A stretch of 64,000 bases of DNA from Tenacibaculum jejuense (GTDB taxonomy: Bacteria > Bacteroidota > Bacteroidia > Flavobacteriales > Flavobacteriaceae), in NCBI RefSeq assembly GCF_900198195.1, contig NZ_LT899436.1, positions 434,001 to 498,000 of the forward strand, given 5' to 3'. The translations under genes and the position numbers were made by a program. Below, one piece after another: positions 56,424-62,238 of this stretch. The number at the start of each line of letters is the position of its first letter. Position 1 is the first letter of the stretch. The notes under the pieces were generated by a model that searched no databases, was not told the origin of the DNA, and saw only the letters and a list, made by a program, of their open reading frames with translations.

Positions 56424-56457
56424 CTTGAACATTTAAAGACACTCAAGGTTATGTCTA
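56424..56457 (-). promoter_or_regulatory. Pseudoknot element C (upstream of peptide 6, lacks conserved 5' flank)
   Basis: Stem 1 AGACAT/GTGTCT and stem 2 CTTGA/TCAAG (the outer C/G pair lost), again 14 nt between stem-2 arms. The TCGCGAAG flank is replaced by ATTTAAAATAAA, which directly follows the peptide 7 stop. Confidence 0.65.
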
Positions 56458-56464
56458 TTTTATT

Positions 56465-56665
56465 TTAAATATTTAAAAAGCCACAAGCTCCGTGCTCTGG
56501 TAATACACATAAATAGTTGCAACAAATATGACCTGGTACACCACAGAAAAATCCATTTCTTGTTTTACAAACACCATATTCATCTGGATCATAAAAGCTA
56601 CCAACTATGTTTTTTAATTCTGTATTAGTGAGTTTTTTTCCTAGTTTAGAGATTGAGTTTTTCAT
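56465..56665 (-). CDS. Leader peptide 7 with GS cleavage site, six-Cys core
   Basis: 66 residues. Leader MKNSISKLGKKL...LKNIVGS: Ser replaces the second glycine, which C39 peptidases sometimes accept. The 43-residue core has six cysteines including a CC pair (HICCNYLC). It has no pseudoknot element; the 240-bp gap upstream holds only weak promoter-like sequence. Most diverged leader in the locus. Confidence 0.8.
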   Translation of the reverse strand: MKNSISKLGKKLTNTELKNIVGSFYDPDEYGVCKTRNGFFCGVPGHICCNYLCVLPEHGACGFLNI

Positions 56666-56905
56666 TATTCGTGATTTTTAAAAAATTATAGATTTATTAC
56701 TGTAATTTAAATTTACAGTTAGATGTAATTCTAAGTATATAGAAGCAATATACCTGCCTAATTTCAACTACAATTGAAATACAGAGATTGCTGATCCATA
56801 TATAATATCATATAGCAATTACCGAAGTAATTCTATTAATTGATCAAGCTGTTTTTTAGAATTCTTCTTAGAACTCTAAAAGCACAAAAACATTAAGGTG
56901 TAGGG
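56666..56905 (-). other. 240-bp intergenic region upstream of peptide 7
   Basis: AT-rich, with a dyad TTTCAATTGTAGTTGAAA on the minus strand (near 56766-56783) and TTG followed after 18 bp by TATATTG, a weak promoter match that could start peptide 7 transcription. A hairpin-forming TTCTAAGAAGAATTCTAA lies near 56855. No open frame with a leader-like start seen. Confidence 0.45.
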
Positions 56906-57073
56906 TTAACAATGAACTCTTTGGCAGGAGTCATAACAAATACCGAGTTCTATTCTATCTCTAGATTCAGATATACATCTGTCGTAGCATTCAAAACATG
57001 ATATGCCACCGTGAATTTGTTGTTGTTTTGTTTTGGCGATAGGAGTACCAAAATTTAAGATCGATTTCTTCAT
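56906..57073 (-). CDS. Double-glycine leader peptide 8, six-Cys core (short)
   Basis: 55 residues from ATG 57073 to TAA 56906. Leader MKKSILNFGTPIAKT...QQIHGG; 32-residue core ISCFECYDRC...GICYDSCQRVHC with two similar CYDxC units and six cysteines. The CYDRC and CYDSC halves suggest a two-disulfide hairpin scaffold. Preceded by element D. Below common length cut-offs. Confidence 0.85.
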   Translation of the reverse strand: MKKSILNFGTPIAKTKQQQIHGGISCFECYDRCISESRDRIELGICYDSCQRVHC

Positions 57074-57101
57074 AATCGAATAGATTTAAGGTTAATTAAA
57101 T

Positions 57102-57145
57102 CCTTGTTATTTTAAGACACCAAGGCTTGTGTCTATTCTTCGCGA
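57102..57145 (-). promoter_or_regulatory. Pseudoknot element D (between HlyD gene and peptide 8)
   Basis: Flank TCGCGAAGAAT, stem 1 AGACAC/GTGTCT (perfect), stem 2 CCTTG/CAAGG, 14 nt between stem-2 arms. Begins 6 nt after the HlyD stop codon. Confidence 0.76.
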
Positions 57146-57150
57146 AAAGT

Positions 57151-58440
57151 TTATTTAATGACCTTTTTAAGTTGATAGAAAAAGCGTTCTATTAACCTAA
57201 GATCTTCAGTAATTATGTCTGCATTACCTTGCATTTCTTGTCTGAATTCAAGTTGTTTGTTATAAGACGTTTGAAGCTTATTAGGTAAATCAACATCTAT
57301 ATAGTAATTACCTTCTTCATCGGCTATTACTGAAATACGTTGTATCGTACCATCAAGTTTACCAAATTCATCTGAAGGATAATTTAAAAGTTTAATTTGA
57401 ACTTGTTGTCCAATTTTAATTTTTCCAGAATTAGCTATAGGTGCTTTAATTTTTCCAACAAAATTTTCTGCATCACTAGGAACTATCGTAAAAATTAGAT
57501 CACCAGTTTTTACATTTTGATTTTTACTCCAGAAAGAAAGAAAAGAAACTTTTCCACTTATAGAGGTAGTTAAAGCATAGTTGTTTTCCCAGTCGCTAAT
57601 CGCTTTTTTAAGAAGTAAAAATGATTGTTTAGCTCTTTTTTGAAGACTTTTATCATTTTGTGTTTTTTTAATGCTAGTGTCATCTAAATTTTGAGAAGAG
57701 CTATTAATAAGCTCTCTAATTTGTAAAATAGATGCTTCCATATTGGCGTAACCTCGTTCTGCCTGAATAAATTCAACTTCTCGCTGTTCCATTTCTTTGG
57801 CAGAAATCACACCTTTTTCAAACATTTGAGTACTTCTTTTTAAGTCTGTTTTTTTGAATTCTAGTTCTTTCTTGCTTAATTCTTTTTGGTATAGCATATT
57901 TTGTAGTCTACGTTTGGCTTCAATAACCGATACTTGACTAGCTATAACTTGTGATTTAAACGGAGCTAGATCTTTATTTAATAAATACTCTTGATAGTCA
58001 TTTTCAAATTGAGAAAAGCTAGAGTTAATATCACCTAAGTTTAAAACAGGAATATCATCTAGAGGAAAGTTAAATTCTTCATTATGAAACTCTATAGTGT
58101 CTACAACACTTTTTAGAAACAATACATCTTTGTAGGAAGCACTATTTTTAATTACTGCTAATACTTCACCTTCCTTTACTTCTGTTCCTTCATTTGCTAA
58201 AAGGACTTCAAATTTACCTGAGTTTTTTGCATAAATTTTCTCTGGCGGAATGGCAGTAGTAACCATAACTTGAGTTTTAATAACGTCTGGATATTTAACA
58301 AACCAAGAAATAAAAAGTAAAATAATAATTAGCAGTAGAATTAGCATGTTACCATATCTAATCATCCAGCTAGGTACTTTATTTAGTATTTCTTGTACTT
58401 CCTCGCTTCTAATTTCTGTATCTTGACTATTTTGTGGCAT
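57151..58440 (-). CDS. HlyD family periplasmic adaptor for peptide export
   Basis: 429 residues. One transmembrane helix (about 31-48, ILLLIIILLFISWFVKYP), a biotinyl-lipoyl-like domain (IYAKNSGKFEVLLANEGTEV), a long coiled coil (about 130-260) and a C-terminal beta domain (GDLIFTIVPSDAENFVGKI). It joins the inner-membrane C39 transporter to an outer-membrane channel. Encoded in the same run as five leader peptides, 46 bp after peptide 9; a hairpin lies in that gap. A TolC-like partner is not in this window. Confidence 0.93.
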   Translation of the reverse strand: MPQNSQDTEIRSEEVQEILNKVPSWMIRYGNMLILLLIIILLFISWFVKYPDVIKTQVMVTTAIPPEKIYAKNSGKFEVLLANEGTEVKEGEVLAVIKNSASYKDVLFLKSVVDTIEFHNEEFNFPLDDIPVLNLGDINSSFSQFENDYQEYLLNKDLAPFKSQVIASQVSVIEAKRRLQNMLYQKELSKKELEFKKTDLKRSTQMFEKGVISAKEMEQREVEFIQAERGYANMEASILQIRELINSSSQNLDDTSIKKTQNDKSLQKRAKQSFLLLKKAISDWENNYALTTSISGKVSFLSFWSKNQNVKTGDLIFTIVPSDAENFVGKIKAPIANSGKIKIGQQVQIKLLNYPSDEFGKLDGTIQRISVIADEEGNYYIDVDLPNKLQTSYNKQLEFRQEMQGNADIITEDLRLIERFFYQLKKVIK

Positions 58441-58454
58441 TTATTATTATAAAA

Positions 58455-58476
58455 AGTGAGGGAAATCTCCCTCACT
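58455..58476 (-). terminator. Terminator-like hairpin between peptide 9 and HlyD gene
   Basis: AGTGAGGGA / TCCCTCACT, a 9-bp stem with a 4-nt loop and following TTTTTAT on the minus strand. It stands inside the operon, so partial read-through would give more peptide than adaptor mRNA. Confidence 0.8.
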
Positions 58477-58486
58477 AAAGTTAGTA

Positions 58487-58726
58487 TTATTCGCAAAAAA
58501 TTCTTGCTTCAAATCCAGAAGTACCAAAAAATGTAGTGCAAGGCACACATCTTGTACATGTTGGATTAGCTCCATTAGAGATAGCTGCTGCTACAGCTGA
58601 GTTACATCTTCTTTGGGTAGAGAAACATCCACTACCAATAAAAACGTCACCTCTAAGACCTCCGTTAATATTTCTTTGTTCAGCTTTGTTTAAAGCTTTA
58701 CCAATATTTAAAATTGATTTTTTCAT
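58487..58726 (-). CDS. Double-glycine leader peptide 9, six-Cys core
   Basis: 79 residues. Leader MKKSILNIGKALNKA...RNINGG; the longest core (56 residues) starts LRGDVFIGSGC and has six cysteines, including a CTRCVPC cluster. Small and uncharged residues are frequent in the middle (AVAAAISNGANP). Fifth in the run of peptides after the transporter gene; 18 bp after peptide 10. Confidence 0.86.
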   Translation of the reverse strand: MKKSILNIGKALNKAEQRNINGGLRGDVFIGSGCFSTQRRCNSAVAAAISNGANPTCTRCVPCTTFFGTSGFEARIFCE

Positions 58727-58744
58727 GATTTGAATTTTAGAAAG

Positions 58745-58963
58745 TTATAGGTATACTGGAATTTCACATTCAGCATGAGTTAAAGCACAACCTTTGTATT
58801 TTCTTGGTAATGCGTTGTATTCATCACATGAAGCGCAACCAGGAATACTATCAGCATAACAAAAAGGACCAGAGTAATCACTACAACTACCAAATCCTCC
58901 ATTGATGTTCTTTTGATCTGCTTTATTTAAAGCTTTTCCTAAGTTTAAGATTGATTTTTTCAT
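58745..58963 (-). CDS. Double-glycine leader peptide 10, six-Cys core
   Basis: 72 residues from ATG 58963; an upstream ATG at 58984 overlaps the previous gene and is not favoured. Leader MKKSILNLGKALNKA...KNINGG; 49-residue core with six cysteines, C-x7-C-x7-C-x2-C-x12-C-x6-C. Matches peptide 1 in length and in the CY, CxxC, Y-LP, C, C order. 10 bp after peptide 11. Confidence 0.86.
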   Translation of the reverse strand: MKKSILNLGKALNKADQKNINGGFGSCSDYSGPFCYADSIPGCASCDEYNALPRKYKGCALTHAECEIPVYL

Positions 58964-58973
58964 GATACTTATT

Positions 58974-59186
58974 TTATTGATCACTATTTATTTGACTTAA
59001 ATCTAATTTACATTTACCATTTCCATCAGGTATCCAATATTTACATAAACATGCAGTACCATCAAACGATATCGCTATAATACAAGCTGGATTTGTTTCT
59101 GGTGTAAAATAAAAATCTCCACCTTTAACATTTCTTTGTTCAGCTCTATTTAAAGCCTTTCCTATATTTAAAATTGATTTTTTCAT
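58974..59186 (-). CDS. Double-glycine leader peptide 11, four-Cys core
   Basis: 70 residues. Leader MKKSILNIGKALNRA...NVKGG; 47-residue core DFYFTPETNPACII... with four cysteines (AC, ACLC, GKC) and an acidic hydrophilic end (SQINSDQ). 18 bp after peptide 12. Confidence 0.85.
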   Translation of the reverse strand: MKKSILNIGKALNRAEQRNVKGGDFYFTPETNPACIIAISFDGTACLCKYWIPDGNGKCKLDLSQINSDQ

Positions 59187-59204
59187 CTTTTTAGATTTTT
59201 AAAA

Positions 59205-59432
59205 TTAACATCCAGGCGTCGCAGGAAATAAAAGACATTGTAATGGGTCTACAGGTAGAGGAGGGTTTTCAATTTCTTGTGCCCTACAATCTCCTGAACC
59301 ACAAATAGGATGACTCCATTTTCCTGTGCTGTAATTACAATTACAAGCAGGTAATACAGTGAGTCCTCCGGTAATGTTTTTTTGTTCTGTTTTATTTAGA
59401 ACTTTACCTACGTTTACAATCGACTTTTTCAT
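59205..59432 (-). CDS. Double-glycine leader peptide 12, six-Cys core
   Basis: 75 residues. Leader MKKSIVNVGKVLNKT...KNITGG; 52-residue core with ACNC, PIC, GDC, QC and a terminal GC. Pro-rich middle (ENPPLPVDP). Ends in cysteine, which allows a C-terminal disulfide. 22 bp after peptide 13. Confidence 0.86.
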   Translation of the reverse strand: MKKSIVNVGKVLNKTEQKNITGGLTVLPACNCNYSTGKWSHPICGSGDCRAQEIENPPLPVDPLQCLLFPATPGC

Positions 59433-59454
59433 GTTATTTCACCTAATTTAAGAT

Positions 59455-59676
59455 CTATACAGGATCGTTTCCTCCACCTGGATTTCCTCCGCCTGGGTTA
59501 CCTGAACCTCCACTACCTGTATTACATGAACAGTATAATGGTTTCCAGAATAATTCTTGTAAGTGAGGGCAAGCACACCACTCAAAACAAGGTCCTGTAA
59601 AAACTCTTCCTCCGTTGATGTTTTTTTGTTCAGCTTTTTCTAAAGCTTTTCCAAGGTTTAAAATTGATTTTTTCAT
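59455..59676 (-). CDS. Double-glycine leader peptide 13, five-Cys core with Gly-rich tail
   Basis: 73 residues. Leader MKKSILNLGKALEKA...KNINGG; 50-residue core with five cysteines (PCFEWCACP, YCSC) and an 18-residue tail of GGSGNP/GGGNP repeats. First peptide gene after the transporter, preceded by element E. Likely heads a transcript of five peptides plus the HlyD adaptor. Confidence 0.86.
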   Translation of the reverse strand: MKKSILNLGKALEKAEQKNINGGRVFTGPCFEWCACPHLQELFWKPLYCSCNTGSGGSGNPGGGNPGGGNDPV

Positions 59677-59703
59677 AATATAAATGGTTAAAAATGATTA
59701 AAC

Positions 59704-59749
59704 CCTTGATCATTTAGAGACATTCAAGGTTTATGTCTATCCTTCGCGA
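59704..59749 (-). promoter_or_regulatory. Pseudoknot element E (between transporter gene and peptide 13)
   Basis: Flank TCGCGAAGGAT, stem 1 AGACAT/ATGTCT (perfect Watson-Crick variant), stem 2 CCTTGA/TCAAGG, 14 nt between stem-2 arms. Starts 11 nt after the transporter stop codon, 27 nt before the peptide ATG. Confidence 0.77.
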
Positions 59750-59759
59750 AAAAAATATT

Positions 59760-61946
59760 CTAACTACCTAAATCAAGTTGGTTTTTAACCAAGTGAAAGT
59801 AGCTTCCTTTTAATTTTATTAATTCTTCATGATTTCCTTTTTCAACTATTTTACCTTTATCTAACACAACAATTTGATGTGCGTTTTTCACCGTACTTAA
59901 ACGGTGAGCAATAACTACAGCAGTTTTATCAGCAAAAAAGTTATTTAAGTTTTCCATGATTACTTTTTCATTATTAGCATCAAGAGCAGATGTTGCTTCA
60001 TCAAAAAATAAAAATTTAGGATCTTTATAAACAGACCTAGCTATTAATAATCTTTGCTTTTGCCCAGTACTTAATCCATTTCCTTCACTACCAATTTTAG
60101 TATTATAACCTAAAGGCAATGCTTCTATATAATCTGAGATGTTAGCAACATTTATAGCGTGACTTAATTTGTCTTTATCTACAAAATCTTCACCAACAGC
60201 AATATTCTTAGCTATACTATCATTAAAAACATAGCCTTCCTGCATTACCACACCACAATTTCTTCTCCATTCTTTTTGAGAAATATTTTTTAAATTGAAA
60301 TTTCCAACAGAGATTTCTCCATTTTCAACTTGATAAAATCCTAACAATAATTTCATTAATGTAGTTTTACCACTACCACTTACACCAACAATGGCAGTAG
60401 TTTTATTTGCAGGTATTTCTAAAGTTAAATCTTTAATAACAGGTTCAAGTCCTCCTGTATACCTAAAAGAAACATTTTTAAGTTGAATAGGATTATTTAC
60501 TGGAATATTGGTTACTTTTTCATCGCCTGGTTTTTCTTCGTCTTCCATGTTGTGGATTTCTCCTAAACGATCTAGTGATATTTGAGCGTCTTGAACATCT
60601 CTCATAAAGTTGATAAGTTGAACAATTGGTCCGTTTAATTGTCCAACAATATAACTTATGGCCATCATCATACCCAAAGTAATATTACCATCAATTACTA
60701 ATTTTGCTGATAGAATTGTAATCAGCATATTTTTAAGCTCGTTAATGAAATTAGATCCAACACTCTGTGTTTGTTCTAGAGCTAAACTTTTAGTGGCTAC
60801 TTTAAATAAACGTGCTTGTACATATTCCCAATTCCATCGCATTCTTCTTTCAGCATTATGGAGCTTAATTTCTTGCATTCCATTGATTAACTCAATTACT
60901 TTACTTTGTTCTTGACTAACTTCAGAGAATCTTTTATAGTCTAATTCTTTTCTTTTCTTGAAAAAGAAGAGAACCCAAGCAAAATATAAAACACTACCAA
61001 GAACAAAAACTCCAAAAATTTGTATGCTATAAAAACCTAATACAAAACTAAATATGATTAAGTTGATAAATGAAAATAAAACAGATAATGAAGAAGTAGT
61101 TAAAATTCGTTCAATCCTTTTATGATCATTAATCCTTTGAAGTAAATCACCAGTCATTCTCACATCAAAATATGAGATGGGTAATTTCATTAGTTTGATA
61201 AAGAAATCAGATATTAATGAAATATTAATTCTGGTACTTAAGTGTAATAAAATCCAACTTCGAATAATTTCCAGAGAAGCTTTTCCAAAGAATAAAAAAA
61301 GTTGTGCAAAAAGGATTAAATACACAAAATTTAAATCTTGATTTTCTATACCAACATCAACTACACTCTGTGTTAAAAATGGTAATATCAATTGAAGTAA
61401 ACTTCCTGCTAACAATCCTATAATTAATTGTATAACAAACTTTCTATACCTTATTAAGTATCTAAATATAAATGAGAAGCCAAATTTTTCATCTTCTTCA
61501 AACTCTTGTGAATAAAAAGCAGCTGTGGGTTCAACTAACAAGGCAATTCCATCTTCTGTATTTTCATCTGCATTATTACCAATCCAATGCTTAATAAATT
61601 CTTTTTTTGTAAAAGTGATTAAACCATGTGCAGGATCGGAAATATAAACTTTGTCTTTTTTGATCTTATAAAGAACTACATAATGATTCTTATTCCAGTG
61701 AATTATACATGGTAAAGGAGCTTCTTTTAATTTTTCAAAAGCCAATTTTATCCCAAGAGATTTGAATCCCATAGATTCTACAGCTTCACTTAAACCTAAG
61801 AGACTACTACCTTCTCGTGTAGTTTCACTTAATTCACGAAGCTGTTGCGTATTAATTGTTTTACCATAATGTTTGGCAATAATCTTTATACATGTAGGTC
61901 CGCAATCTTTGGCCTCGGTTTGTTTATAATGTGGAAATTTTTTCAA
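59760..61946 (-). CDS. Peptidase-containing ABC transporter (C39 protease, membrane and ATPase domains)
   Basis: 728 residues. N-terminal C39 peptidase (1-140) with catalytic C15 in KDCGPTC, His near 87 (NKNHYVVLY) and Asp near 103 (ISDPAHG); six-helix membrane domain (about 165-440); ATPase with Walker A GVSGSGKTT near 520, signature LSTGQKQR and Walker B FLFFDEATSALD. It should cut leaders after GG and export the cores. The only usable start is TTG at 61946, because TGA stands five codons upstream and no ATG precedes the peptidase motif. All catalytic residues are present. Confidence 0.95.
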   Translation of the reverse strand: MKKFPHYKQTEAKDCGPTCIKIIAKHYGKTINTQQLRELSETTREGSSLLGLSEAVESMGFKSLGIKLAFEKLKEAPLPCIIHWNKNHYVVLYKIKKDKVYISDPAHGLITFTKKEFIKHWIGNNADENTEDGIALLVEPTAAFYSQEFEEDEKFGFSFIFRYLIRYRKFVIQLIIGLLAGSLLQLILPFLTQSVVDVGIENQDLNFVYLILFAQLFLFFGKASLEIIRSWILLHLSTRINISLISDFFIKLMKLPISYFDVRMTGDLLQRINDHKRIERILTTSSLSVLFSFINLIIFSFVLGFYSIQIFGVFVLGSVLYFAWVLFFFKKRKELDYKRFSEVSQEQSKVIELINGMQEIKLHNAERRMRWNWEYVQARLFKVATKSLALEQTQSVGSNFINELKNMLITILSAKLVIDGNITLGMMMAISYIVGQLNGPIVQLINFMRDVQDAQISLDRLGEIHNMEDEEKPGDEKVTNIPVNNPIQLKNVSFRYTGGLEPVIKDLTLEIPANKTTAIVGVSGSGKTTLMKLLLGFYQVENGEISVGNFNLKNISQKEWRRNCGVVMQEGYVFNDSIAKNIAVGEDFVDKDKLSHAINVANISDYIEALPLGYNTKIGSEGNGLSTGQKQRLLIARSVYKDPKFLFFDEATSALDANNEKVIMENLNNFFADKTAVVIAHRLSTVKNAHQIVVLDKGKIVEKGNHEELIKLKGSYFHLVKNQLDLGS

Positions 61947-62150
61947 GTATGTTCTGATTCATTTAGTTAAAAAATCATTTAAAATCCAGATAGAATTTTT
62001 AACGATAATACATATTGCAATTTTAAAAAATTTAAGATTATTGGTTGTTTTTTAAGGTTTAAAAACACATATAATGAATTTAAATAATTGTGTTTTTTAC
62101 TTATTTGTTACTTTTTTAGCAATAATTTAAATTTATAAGATTACATTTGC
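61947..62150 (-). other. 204-nt leader between element F and the transporter start
   Basis: Extremely AT-rich sequence without open frames or exact TAnnTTTG on the minus strand. If element F is transcribed with the transporter it would be far upstream of the TTG start, unlike the 25-30 nt distance at the peptide genes. Confidence 0.45.
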
Positions 62151-62195
62151 GGCGAACATTTTAAGACACTCACCTAGTGTGTCTATTCTTCGCGA
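62151..62195 (-). promoter_or_regulatory. Pseudoknot element F (between VKOR-thioredoxin gene and transporter)
   Basis: Flank TCGCGAAGAAT identical to the others, stem 1 AGACAC/GTGTCT, but stem 2 is GGTGA/TCGCC in place of CCTTGA/TCAAGG: both arms changed together and the 14-nt spacing is kept. The downstream sequence shares nothing with the peptide-gene copies, so conservation is of structure, not of a recent duplicate. Confidence 0.77.
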
Positions 62196-62215
62196 GAGAG
62201 TATTGTTCGAAAGGT

Positions 62216-62236
62216 AAAGTCGCTTTTTGCGACTTT
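62216..62236 (-). terminator. Hairpin after the VKOR-thioredoxin gene
   Basis: AAAGTCGC / GCGACTTT stem with 5-nt loop, 3 bp after the stop codon. No long T tail; a weak terminator. Confidence 0.7.
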
Positions 62237-62238
62237 GC

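Noticed and set aside
55708..57145. CRISPR array
   Set aside because: The repeats are unevenly spaced, separated by coding genes, and not identical; no cas genes.
58536..58733. Plus-strand open frame opposite peptide 9
   Set aside because: Mirror of the peptide gene including its leader; no independent support.
54810..59676. Lanthipeptide, thiopeptide or sactipeptide cluster
   Set aside because: Cores are Cys-rich but no LanM/LanBC, YcaO or radical SAM gene is present, while a disulfide-forming enzyme is.
55708..62195. Element copies as integron attC recombination sites
   Set aside because: The copies lie between single genes like cassette boundaries, but they lack the GTTRRRY/RYYYAAC core and the imperfect long palindrome of attC, no integrase is present, and the stems overlap as a pseudoknot rather than forming one hairpin.
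55708..62195. Known preQ1 riboswitch
   Set aside because: The H-type architecture is similar, but the conserved bases differ, downstream genes are unrelated to queuosine, and the stem sequences covary freely. An Rfam search would settle it.
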